Origin: Sipunculus nudus | Taxonomy: Eukaryota; Annelida; Sipuncula; Golfingiida; Sipunculidae | Direction: 5' to 3' | Assembly (NCBI GenBank): GCA_026874595.1 | Contig: CM049313.1 | Location: 77,306,659-77,370,658 of the forward strand | DNA: 64,000 nucleotides | In this document: piece by piece, positions 47,799-58,424 of the stretch | Layout: each line of letters opens with the position of its first letter | Position numbering within the stretch: position 1 is the stretch's first letter | Program-made: the position numbers and the translations under genes | Notes under the pieces: model-generated | Seen by the model: the letters and a program-made list of their open reading frames with translations, nothing else | Told to the model about the DNA's origin: nothing | The model's database searches: none

Positions 47799-48098
47799 GG
47801 CCAAAAAAAGTATGGTTCTCAGACATTTTTTTTTTAATCAGTGCAGTTGGGCAATTTTTCTTCTTTTTTTTTTTGGTATGTTTCAATAAAAATGTCATAT
47901 GATCAGGGAAAAAGCATGATAATAACAGATTCTTTTAGCTAAACAGTTAAAAGCACTACATAACAAATAAAACAATGCAATTTGATAAGATTTCATCTTC
48001 TTGTAAGATGAAAATCAAAATAAAAATGTTTGAGTGGGGGGGGGGGGGGGTGTTAAAATTGACGTACGCATTGCCTGAGAACCATACTTTTTTTGGCC
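47799..48098 (-). mobile_element. MITE D, copy 2
   Basis: GGCCAAAAAAAGTATGGTTC (from 47799) and GAACCATACTTTTTTTGGCC (to 48098) are inverted ends. The full repeat is 27 bp with one mismatch (CAGACA versus CAGGCA). It is oriented opposite to copy 1, and the interiors align throughout. A G15 run lies at 48036-48050. The ORFs here are parts of the MITE. Confidence 0.85.
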
Positions 48099-50670
48099 TT
48101 ATTTAGTAAATTTATTTTGATGAAATTTCTTGTCAGCTAAGTTAACAGAAATTGAATACAAACCTTTGCTTTTAGCATAAAAAAGGTGCAGTTGTACCTA
48201 TTTACGATGTATCAGTTGTTCAACTTGTACGAGTTTGAAAACTTAGCAGACTCTTTGATAGCTGACCTTTGGCATTCACTCTTTTTCATTTATTTATCTA
48301 CATGAAAAAAAAGCCAGCAACATCTGCTGTACCCATTAACTCAAAGAGAGATGCTAAAGATGCTTTTTTGAACTTTGAATTACTTAAGATCAAAACTAAC
48401 CTATAACATGCAAAAAACAAAGTTGTATCATCAGACCTATCTTGTCTCATATAAATTAAAAATAATAAATTATTTGGACTACCAACAAACTGATAACTAT
48501 TTTAATCCATAATTTTGTGGTAAAGGTATACCTTTGGTAACAGAATTAATGTTTGAATTTCCGTCTACCCTTTGCATGATTTGTGTTTGCCTCAGTTTTT
48601 ATGTGTTGCTTTTGTAGTGTAGGTTGCTTGTAGTATGAGAACAGTTGGAGGGTTGATGTGCATTTTATTTGCTGCCGACTAAAACTTGTCAGCAATTCAG
48701 TACAGTGCTTATTTTTAGTTTAATACTAGGCCACCAGATGTCATTACCAGTTGGAGATTGCTGTCATGTTGTTGATTTCACTTGGCAACCATGAAGCTCA
48801 GTACAAATATACCACAGGGGGCAATGGCAGCCTGCCATCTCTGTAACCCTTAGTTAGAGGGTCAGGGCTGTGTGTTGTAACAGTTAATCTCCACTTTATC
48901 AGATTTGGGAGTGTCCTGTTTTGTTACATAAGATGATGTTATCTGATCCAATAGGGGGCACTCCACACTGTGCAGCTCAAAGACCTGAGGTATTAAAAAC
49001 ACATTAGCCACCACAGGGGTATGAGGAGAGAAGTGACCCATGCACTGCCACCCTAAACTGGTCTGTCTTCATGATCAAGTGGATCTTTCATTCCAAGTAA
49101 ATGTTATTTAAATGTATTCACACTTGGATAATTTCTGAGCTGAGAGAAGGAATGTCAGATCTGTATCTAAATAAGAAGATTAAAAATACTTACTAACAAC
49201 TTAATTAGAAACAAGAGGCATGTCACATCTTGAACTTGCCTTGGATGTTTTAGACTTATAAATGCCATTGTCAGCCCTGAACTCATAAGACAAGAACAGC
49301 TAAAATGAAACTCTTGTAACAGTCTTTTGTTTCTTAAATTTTATATTTAATTATGTGTTTTACTTTAAGATTCTTATTTTTGATCTTGTTAAGTCAATGT
49401 TATGAGTAATTCTCAGTTTTTTTTTCTGTTTCAGAAAGGCTTGAAACATGTTTTTTTCTTAGAATTTCAGTGCTGTTGATATCTGTTTTTTCATTTAAAA
49501 AGGTTTGAATTATCTGTACACTGATTGAAGAATACTGTATTAGAGTTAACAGTGATCATTCCCTGATCAGGCCTCAAAAGTTAGCTGCAAAATTCTGTAG
49601 TTTGCTGTATTATGATCTAACTGTTCCAATTGCAAAATGTTTTCTTTAAACTTGTAATGAGCATGACTTAATTTAAGTCGTTTTAATTGGTTATTCAGTC
49701 AGCTTCAAATTACAGCTTGTAGAGTTTCATAAAAAAATTGTGAACTGGTAGATTCATTGATTTATTTATCCAGGTTCAAAGTTTAACATGAAATGTTTAC
49801 TGAGTTAATGTCTCTTATATAGATTCATATCAAAATGTGTAAAAAAAATGCCATATTAATCTTAACAGTAGGAGTGTGACAATCCACAGGCTAATCTAAA
49901 CAGTAAAGGGTTTATACTTTCATGGACTATTACTTCTTAAAATTTCAGTTGTTGAATCCTTGATTTGGATGTACTATACTGTGTGGTTAATTGGTTTATG
50001 TGGGGGTATATATTTTTTAATTCATCAGTATGCAAGTGACAATATCTAATAACTTTACTTGTACTGAAATTCAGTTTATTCATTTGGAAAAAACGTGTGC
50101 GTAGGGAAAGGTAGAATTGTTTTAGTTTTATCAGTATTTCTTCAAATTTTCTTTCTTTTAATGACATCGGGCACCTGATAAACAGGCAGAGTGTCACACT
50201 GTCCCCTTGTACAAAGTGCTGTATCATTATTATGGATGAGTGAGCTTTATAAGTATACAATTTGTGGTTTAGTCTGGGCTTACCGGTTTCTTGTGTGTCT
50301 GCCTTGTAAGAGTGGATTTTCTCACCTGATCAATGTGTCAAGTACATGTCTGCTCATATTCTCACCTGGTTACTTAATCTTTCTGTTTATGCATGCACCA
50401 ATCACCATATGCTAAGCCTTACACTTGTACAAATGCTTCTTGCACCATAGAGAAGTGGTTCCTGTGTTAGATGGGGACAAAGACAGCACATGATAATAAA
50501 TAGCATTGACTAAAATAACACCACTTGTGGTCAACCACAAAGACATGATCAAAGGATGGTGCAATGAAAGATTTTTAGAAGCTGCATCTTTTGAGAGAAA
50601 ATTTCTTTATTTTTCATTCATAATTAAAGATCCTCCTGTTATTAGGCTACTGTGTGTCATGTATAATGAG
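48099..50670. other. No supported gene; possible regulatory stretch at 48725-48970
   Basis: Single-copy-looking sequence. Three CTCF-like words lie within 235 bp: CCACCAGATGTCA (48731-48743), CCACAGGGGGCAATGG (48812-48827) and CCAATAGGGGGCACT (48948-48962). Open frames on either strand are short and lack domains. Confidence 0.35.
48948..48962 (+). promoter_or_regulatory. CTCF-like motif CCAATAGGGGGCACT
   Basis: The word fits the CCA..AGGGGGCAC form of the CTCF core. It is the best of three such words in 48731-48962. Binding is not shown. Confidence 0.3.
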
Positions 50671-50790
50671 TTTTAGCTCAGCTGACTTAAAAGTCAAATG
50701 AGCTATAGTGATGGTTTGTTGTCCATCAGTTGAACTGGCACGTTATAAAACCCTTTGACCTACAAATCTGAAATTTGATTCTTTGTATTG
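50671..50790 (+). repeat. Family A start fragment, A6a
   Basis: It starts TTTTAGCTCAGCTGACTTAA, then AGTCAAATGAGCTATAGTGA, TTGTCCATCAG and CTGGCACGTTATAAAACC, matching the first ~120 bp of family A. It is cut off where A6b begins in the opposite orientation. Confidence 0.7.
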
Positions 50791-50796
50791 TGACTT

Positions 50797-51778
50797 GTAT
50801 TAAAACAAGTGACCTGCGGGTCATGATGCTCAGCTGACTGACATGTTAACAATATGACCTTGCACAAGCACCTATTTAGGATAATGCAGGTGGCATCATC
50901 ATTCATGCATATTAGCTTTAGTTCATCAAGACCCATAAGCACACCTAATTGAGGATATGGGTCACAGAGACTTAATCTCAGGTTTACTTGGCGATTTTTT
51001 TCATGTACCTCCTAGGATGTCAAGTTAGAAGATGCTAGGTCCAACGGTTTCGATTTGTGCCCTGTTAAAGGATGACCCTTCATTTGAAGGTATCAAAAAT
51101 GAGAAAATAATGTGTGAAAATAGGAAAAAATACAGGTGGTGCCACCAGCTTGGAAGAACTGATGACACTCCATGATTAACATGCACACAAAAAATCATGG
51201 TAATCAATGCATTAGTTATTCAGCTGGAGCTTATGTATCAAACTTTTAATTATTCTGAAGGGTACTTACCAGCCCCATAGCTCAAAGGATATCAGTAACA
51301 GAGACCTAATTTCAGAATGCCAAGGAGATTTGCCTAGACCCTCCCTGGATGTACAGTTAGAAGATTATAGATCCAATGGTCATGATTTGTGCCCTTTAAA
51401 TGGACAACTGGTTCTTTGAACGCTCAAAAATAATGAAAAAAGATGCATAATGGTTGGAAAAATGTGGCACCACCAGTATGCAGGAACTGATGAAACACTT
51501 CATTATCTATATGGATGCAAAGAATCATGGGGATCAAATGAGTAGTTGTTCAGAAACTGGAGCTTTTGTATCAATTTTTTTTTTATTATTCTTGAGGGAC
51601 CTATGAGCCCAATAGCTCTACGAATATGGGTAACAGAGACCTAATTTAGGTTTTCACTGAGATTTTTCATGATAGGTGTAAAGTCTAATGGTTACGATTT
51701 GTGCCCTGTTAACTGACGGACAACTGGACGGACAACAGACGAAGGTGATCACTGTAGCTCAGATCAGCAGAGCTAAAA
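50797..51778 (-). mobile_element. Family A element A6b, inverted next to A6a
   Basis: The left end AAAACAAGTGACC, GGGTCATGATGCTCAGCTGAC is the family terminus in reverse. The right end GGACGGACAACAGACGAAGG, then TAGCTCAGATCAGCAGAGCT is the start in reverse. Two to three modules carry AGGTGGTGCCACC (51134-51146) and a GTGGCACCACC form near 51467. With A6a it makes an inverted pair, most simply by one copy inserting into another. Confidence 0.7.
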
Positions 51779-51785
51779 CCCTGAG

Positions 51786-52440
51786 GCTGGCTTTGAATGG
51801 CTTACAAACCTTTGAGGTGATGAGGAAGATGTGGCTTAGACACCTTTGATTAAATGTAAAGTAAAACCTTTAAAGTTATGTGGCTTAATTAGACACCTTT
51901 GATTGATGAGGAGTAAAACCCTGAAGATAGTGTGGCTGAGAAACTGTTATTTTGATGTGGTGTAGAGCCTTGAAGATGATGTGTGTTAGACTTCTTTTGA
52001 GTTAATGTGGAGTAGAACCCTGGTGATGGTGTGGCTTGGAAACCTTTTTTAAGGTCATGTGGAGTAGAACCCTGAAGATGGTGTGACTTAGAATCCTTTG
52101 AGTTGATGTGGAGGAGAACCCCTTAAGATGGTGAGGCTTAGTCATCTTTGAGTCAAATTAGAGGAGAACCCTGAAGACAGTGTGGCTTATAATCCTTTGA
52201 TGTGGTGTGGAGTAGAACCCTGAAGATCATGTAGCTTAGAAACCTTTGAGTTGCTGTGGAGTAGAACCCTCAAGATGGTGTGGCTTAGTCACCTTTGAGT
52301 TCATGTGGAGTAGAACCCTGAAGATCATGTTGCTTAGTCATCTCCGAGTCGATCTGGAGTAGAACCCTGAAGATGGTGTGGCTTAGATGTGACTTACAAA
52401 CCTTAGCGTTCATGTGGTGTAGTAACTGAGAACCAGAGAG
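51786..52440 (+). repeat. 49 bp minisatellite
   Basis: Units of the form TAGAACCCTGAAGATGGTGT plus GGCTTAG..ACCTTTGAGTT.ATGTGGAG. AACCC starts at 52016, 52068, 52117, 52167, 52216, 52265, 52314 and 52363, so the main period is 49 bp. Earlier units (from about 51786) are more diverged. The period is not a multiple of three, and stops occur in every unit. Non-coding. Confidence 0.9.
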
Positions 52441-52482
52441 CTATGTTTTGGCAAAAACCTCTAACTTACTGTGGTTAACCGG

Positions 52483-52907
52483 CTTCTGTGGCTCAGGGGT
52501 ATAGCATAGGTCTCAAAGCCGGGAGATCGTGAGTTGGAATGTCAGCCGAGGCGGTGAGATTTTTCACGATCTGCCCCCACCCAAGGTGAGCGCTCTGCAG
52601 GCTGAATGGGAAGGTTGTGCCCAAAGGCTGTGTTTGACTCACAAACGAATGCGCCTTTCGGGGGTTACTCAGTGGTATGATCCAGCTGGGGATGGGGACT
52701 ATTACGCACCCAGGGCCCGCAGGTGCAGTTGTCACAGGGCCTGGTTGACGCCAGGATATAAAATGAAAGGAAGCGTGTGATACTACCCTGTCACGTAGTC
52801 CAAACCCGGAACAGATTTCTGCAGATGTACATATATGTAGTTAAGTTAGCATTAAAAAAGTGGAGGCGGTTACCTCCACCAAAAAAAAAAATAAAATAAA
52901 AAAATAG
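52483..52907 (+). mobile_element. tRNA-derived SINE with A-rich tail
   Basis: The head has an A-box-like TGGCTCAGGGGTATAGC (about 52495-52511) and a B-box-like GAGTTGGAATGTC (about 52531-52543), the spacing of a tRNA promoter. A unique body of about 300 bp follows. The 3' end has a perfect hairpin GTGGAGG/CCTCCAC (52860-52866, 52873-52879) directly before an A-rich tail AAAAAAAAAAATAAAATAAA. It is inserted in the 49 bp minisatellite. It is not a functional tRNA: the acceptor stem and cloverleaf are not closed. Confidence 0.75.
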
Positions 52908-52929
52908 TGGTGAGCAGAAAGCTATGAGT

Positions 52930-53170
52930 AGTTACTGTGTACAACCAGAGAGCTAGAGGCAAGTAGAATCCTTTGAATTGACATGGAATAGAACCCTGAA
53001 GATGATGTGACTTACAAACCATTGAGTTAATGTGGAGTAGTAATGGAGAACCAGAGAGCTATGTTTGGGCAAAAACCCTTTAACTTGCTGTCATGTAGAA
53101 CCACAGAGCTGGTGGTGAGCAGAAAGCTATGAATAGTTGTGGATTGGAATGACTAAAATCACAAAGCTAG
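52930..53170 (+). repeat. Diverged minisatellite units right of the SINE
   Basis: Remnants such as TAGAACCCTGAAGATGATGT near 52990. A longer duplicated block, GAACCAGAGAGCTATGTTT, GGCAAAAACC, TAACTT, occurs at about 52428-52475 and again at 53044-53095. GGTGAGCAGAAAGCTATGA also occurs twice (about 52909 and 53112). These show larger-scale duplication of the locus. Confidence 0.65.
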
Positions 53171-55519
53171 TTGAAGCAGAAACCTTTTAGCAATATATAT
53201 TGCTGTGTTTTTCAGATGGAATGTACAAATCTTGGATACAGTATATGAAAAAGGAGCTTATTTGACTCTCATTAAGTAAAGTAGCAATATAGACCTTTGT
53301 TTGGACAGAGATCCCTCCAGTACACAGTTATTGCATATATCCTGAAGAAATAAGACCCAACAAGAGAAGTCCATATGTCCTCCAAGGAATTCATGACATT
53401 TGTGATACTGTGACATTCAAATGAATTTTCATAGATTTTGCAATAAATTAGTTTAAACCTGATATCCTTCTCACTTTGATGAACTTAGCAGTTGCCTAGT
53501 GTTAATTAGCTGATTATCAAGACCTGCTGATTAGCAGTAACAGAAAAAATATATATCCTGGTAAATCTGTAGTGATAGGAAAATTTTATACAGATCAGAT
53601 TAACAGACAAATTGCTGAGGCTGACCAATAAAGACAAATTTAGTGCAGGGTGTTAAGCAGCAGTTCTAGACAAAATAACAAGTCTTTCAGCTAATCAAGA
53701 AATGAAGGAGGAATAAATTGCTATGGCTATTATGACAGAGAGTGGGTAGTTGGTGAGTTTTCTTCTGATTGCCAGTCCTGACGGCTGTAATGAGACATTA
53801 GAAGCCCCATGCATAAGGGCATCATCTGAAGGTATCTGAATCGATCAAAATATTTTCACAGAATTATATTCCCTCGACTACCCAAGCACAATGAGTAATC
53901 AGTTAGTAACCAGAGACATCAATTGCAATTTAACCAATGACAATATGGGTAGATTAGCTATGTTGGGTGAGGATAAAGATTTGCCTGTGGGGTGTTATTG
54001 CAGTCAATAGTCATTGCCTTAGGTGACATGTACATGCCTGGGTGCACAGAAAAACAGTAGGACTAGCCACTCATTTGTGCTGGGACTAATGGTGAGCCCA
54101 TCATGAAAGCTGTAAGGTATCCTGTAGAGAAATGTATATAAGAAACCAACCAGGGGGGCTAGTATCACAGCTAAATTACAAGACCAGGACACACAGACCC
54201 ACTACATCTTTTACACCTTAAGTAAACATCACTGCTCTCAATGGGTTCCATATGTCCTCCAAGTTAGAACCCTAGATCTTCTACAAGTCCTACCAGTTTA
54301 AGTCCCGCTGCATAGGTGCATGCATATGCCTGCTTTGCATGCAAAAAGGGGCCTGGATGGTCATGTGATTTGTGTGTATGGCCCAGTAGCCTTCAAAGGG
54401 GTCAAAGGTCAGCTCACTCTTACTATAGCTGGCTTGAGTGGCAAGGAGCATTGGAGTGTGCCAAGCCTCAGATAGATGGAACGCTCACTGATTCACTGCT
54501 CACTACTGCTCTGGAGGAAAGTTTTGTGCGGTGACCCATATGCATGGAGGTTATGATTCACATTCGGAGGTTTACCTGTTGTATGTGTATAGTGCATGTA
54601 GCGCACCACTGACAGAAACATATCTCCTACACAGTAAATGTACTCAGGACAGAACTGTGTATCCTGCTTAAGACATACCACTCTATAGGACTTTACCTAA
54701 GGATTTAACTTGGAGACTTACAAGGAATACCTCATTTATATAGACAACAGGTAAGTCAGGTTTATTTGTTAATTAGTAATGATGGGCACCTCAGGTAATT
54801 ATTATCTGCCTGTGTACATATCTCAGGTTGTGTACTCGTGCCAGGTGTAATCTGTGTACAGTCATTAAACATAGAGTTACTTAGGGGTGTCAGTGATGAT
54901 ATCAGAGACTTGTGGCTTCAGTATCTGATAATGGCAGCCTGATGAAGAAGATTAGAGATAACCAGCGATCCTTGATACAGACAAGAAGGTTGGCACGGCT
55001 GGATGGAGGGGTGTTCATATTGATTTTTGGTGACAAATCACTTGGTGATTAAGCTCTTTGACATCTCTTTTATATGTTAGAAGGGCTTACAGATGGTACA
55101 CATATGTTAGATTAATTTGGATGTTGGATATGAAATATATTATAAAGTTTGCGTAAAATTCAAATATGATCAAGTCCTGGAGAAATAAATGACACACAGA
55201 CACGCTCTGTGGCTTCATTCACATGTTCAAATAAGATAAAAGGGGTTTGATCAGAGCTGAATCAGAAAATGTGTTTGGGAATCAAATATTAATAATTATA
55301 ATATACATTGGTAATATAATAGGATTCTGTAAATGTTACTTATTATAGACACACACATACACTCCTTGTGCCTGTGTTTGTTTTATTTTCAATGATACAT
55401 GTATCAGGTGATCTGTAAAAACTGTCACAGAAAAATTGAACACTTAATTACCTGTTGGAACATGTGTAGATCTACAGGTATACACATTTAAAAAATACAA
55501 TTGTGAATTTAAAAATATT
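53171..55519. other. No supported gene
   Basis: Single-copy-looking sequence with incidental frames. The frame 54316-54534 is Cys/Trp-rich at the start, but lacks splice or domain support. Confidence 0.35.
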
Positions 55520-57396
55520 TTTAGCTCAGCTGACTGTAAGTCATCTGAGCTATAGTCGTGGTCCATTGTCCGTCGTCCGTCCGTCTGTCCTGCCGTCCGT
55601 CCGTAGATGTGGCACGTTTTGAAACCGTAAGACCTAGGAATCCAAAATTCAGCAAAATGTTAGATGTCCCCAAGATCTCCTACCAAGCCGAAAACTGGGT
55701 CTTTGAGAAATTAAGGAAAAACCTCAATTTTTTATTAAAATCCTATTTTCACACTTCAGGACTGCCTAATATCAAAACCACTCATCTTTTTTTCCTCATA
55801 TTTATCATAAATATTCTTCTTTATAGTTCCTATGTACATGCCAGAAATTAAGTCTGTTAAGTATTAATTCTTTAAGTTATGGGCCCAAACATAATGGACT
55901 TTGTAAAATATCAGGAAAAATATTTACTCACTTTACATGAAAAATTTTGAAACTAGAGTATTTTCCCAAGTATATAACTATGTTTAATTAAGATTCAATT
56001 GTTTACCCAAAATTAGATCTGAATTTTGTAATTTTTTTAAGTAATTAGCATAAAAATAAAATCAGTACCTTAAATTTTGCCCAACTTTGACCATGGCACG
56101 TTTTTTTCCTGTAAGTACCCTTGATTTAATTTTCACAGCATGTAAACATAAATATTTAATTTGTATAAATCTGACATTCGGAAATAAAAGCTTGAAAATT
56201 AAGCTATTTTTTTATTTTTTACTTGAGGCTCTATTGTAGTCATTTGCTTTGATTACAGATTACAGATCCAGGGTCCCTCTCCAGGTCACTGGAAGTCAGC
56301 TATGCCAGGGTTTCTGATTTGTTACAGTCACTGTCACTGGGGGAGATCCCCTGCTGTGACAGGTGTACAGTTATTCTCATATCACCACCCCAATCACCCC
56401 CCCCCCCAACCCAAACCACCAAGTGTTATGCAGTATTGTTATTGTTTTCACTGTATCTCCTTAATTGTTTCCACTCTGATATGCAAAAACTTTCCTTGAA
56501 AAAGTAATTCAAAGTGTAATCCAGAAGATGCAATGTTGTGTTATGTAGCATTTTTAAAGAAATCATTTTTCTTTTAAATGATTTTACCAATCATAATGGA
56601 ACCCATCAGTATGCTTAAATTATGATAAAATATGAAGCACATTATAGATTAATAAAGACACAATTAAAAATTATGAAATCTAAATCAAGTATTTTTTTTA
56701 GATATTTATTGTTTTGCAGATTTAAAAGATATATTTTTGTGGTAAAAAATAAATAAACATTTGTATGCATGATGTTGTGTTATCTGACAAGATTGAGATT
56801 TATGATGATGCAATTGAGAATTATGAATCAACTTTTATATTCAGATATATATGTTATATTGAAAATGTATAGAAATATAAACTTAAATTAAAAAAAAAAT
56901 TGATGTGATAAAAAAATGAGGATTTATTACAAACATTTGTTCATTATTTTCCTGCATCAGCAGAATTTGAGATCAGGCTTTGTTTGCCATGTTTTATGTT
57001 GTTAATAAGTTATATTTCAACTATACATTTCATAAAAAAAACATATATTTAATAATATATATTATACAAAAAAAAGATTCGATTGAACAAATGTGTAAAC
57101 TACTGAAATGTCAACAGTTAATCGAAAAGCCAACTTATGATCATGGTAATTGTACAGATCATTTGTTCACAAACTGCTCACATGCTTCAGTTTCAACATT
57201 AGGAAACACATGGTCAGGTCACAAAATATTATTTGCAACAATTTCTTGCACATCCATACAAACCAATCATATAAACCAACCATGGCCTTTATTACCTCTT
57301 CCTCTTACACTATATCCCCATTTGATATTATTTTATATTTTTACCTTCAAGGTTAACGTCAGCTGAGCACAGTGACCCATAGGTCCCTTGTTTTAT
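55520..57396 (+). mobile_element. Family A element A7, full length with endonuclease-like remnant
   Basis: It starts TTTTAGCTCAGCTGACTGTA, then AGTCATCTGAGCTATAGTCG and GTCCGTCGTCCGTCCGTC. It ends GTCAGCTGAGCACAGTGACC, then CATAGGTCCCTTGTTTT. The start hairpin pairs AGCTCAGCTGAC with GTCATCTGAGCT, and GTCAGCTGAGC at the end is its inverted copy. The left block matches A4 and the middle (56.25-56.60 kb) matches A1. This is the most informative family A copy because a worn coding segment lies near its end. Confidence 0.8.
57085..57255 (+). pseudogene. Endonuclease-like (EEP-type) C-terminal remnant inside A7
   Basis: The frame reads QLIEKPTYDHGNCTDHLFTN, then about ten residues, then TWSGHKILFATI. 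In exonuclease-endonuclease-phosphatase domains of LINEs and of Helentron-type proteins, a PT...GN.LD..FTN block is followed by a SDH motif that ends the domain; here the Asp of SDH is replaced by Gly. It has the same orientation as A7. It could descend from the autonomous partner of family A, or be a separate LINE fragment. It is too short and damaged to be active. Confidence 0.45.
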
Positions 57397-58369
57397 GTAC
57401 CATGTAATATACAGGAAACAGTGTACATACACAATTTGTATGGGAGTAAATGTTAAACCCCACATAAGGTGGGCATCACTGCAGGGACAGAAGATTTGTT
57501 GTAGATCTAGTCCGGCCTGCTGTTTTTATATTGATTTTACTGGGATAGGTTTTAGTTGCCGACATGTATCCACATTTATCAGAGACAGGATTATCTTGTT
57601 GTCTAGATAATCCATACCATCACAATATAAAATGGAATTCCATGAAAAGAAATGTACAGGAAAATACCTCAGGGCCACACAGTCGATAAGTTTTACTGAA
57701 CACTTTTATAAATTCAACTTCAGTCATCTTGTAAGCTCTAAAGCTGCTTCAAGACAGAGCTCTGTTGTGTTTACATCAGGTTCCCTGGCTGTATAAAGAA
57801 AAAAGTATTATTTAGCAGATCATTGGCATTTACTAGAAGTTCAGGCTTAATGATTTTAAAATTATTTGGGTTTTTTTTTTGGTAAAAATATAAATATTTT
57901 CTGCATAATTTTCATTAACACTGTGGAAGTAGAATTTTCTGAAGCACTTCCACCAAGGAAGTAATGTTTTCATCCCTGTCTGCATTTTGTTTGTTTGTTT
58001 GTTTGACAGTAAGCAGGATTATGCACTGTTGAACTGATTTCTACAAAACTTTAAGGAGAGTTGTTAGTTTTAACACAGGCCAGAGAAGAACAGTTATGTC
58101 TTGTTGGAGGTTTGCACTCTGCTGAGAGCCCTCTAGTTATTAGATTAGTCGTATATCAGAATTGTCACAGTGTCTTAGAAATTCAGACCAGCTCCATTGT
58201 ATAACATGTTATGTATTTTTAAAGTATTAATTCACAGGAAGAGTTATTGCAAAATTTCATCATGTACAGGTGTCCTCCTAAGTATAATTAACTTAACATT
58301 TATATAAATTTATATAATTCTTTGGAATTTTATTGCATTAATAAAATTACAAAAATAAAACAATCTGAC

Positions 58370-58374
<5 letters not shown>
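57397..58374. other. No supported gene; short (TTTG)n near 57984
   Basis: AT-rich sequence. A TTTGTTTGTTTGTTTG tract lies near 57985-58004, which can be the tail of a retrocopy. No body was identified. Confidence 0.35.

Positions 58375-58420
<46 letters not shown>
58375..58420. repeat. (AT)n microsatellite
   Basis: Alternating AT for about 46 bp. Confidence 0.95.

Positions 58421-58424
<4 letters not shown>

Noticed and set aside
52483-52560. A tRNA gene
   Set aside because: A- and B-box-like words are present, but the cloverleaf does not close, and the sequence continues into a body with an A-rich tail. It is a SINE head.
55558-55851. A 97-codon gene at the start of A7
   Set aside because: The same block occurs in A4 with stops and frame changes, so the frame is not conserved between copies of the repeat.
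57150-57366. A functional host gene at 56980-57366
   Set aside because: The upstream half is AT-rich junk with no motif, and the recognisable part is an endonuclease remnant lacking the conserved Asp.
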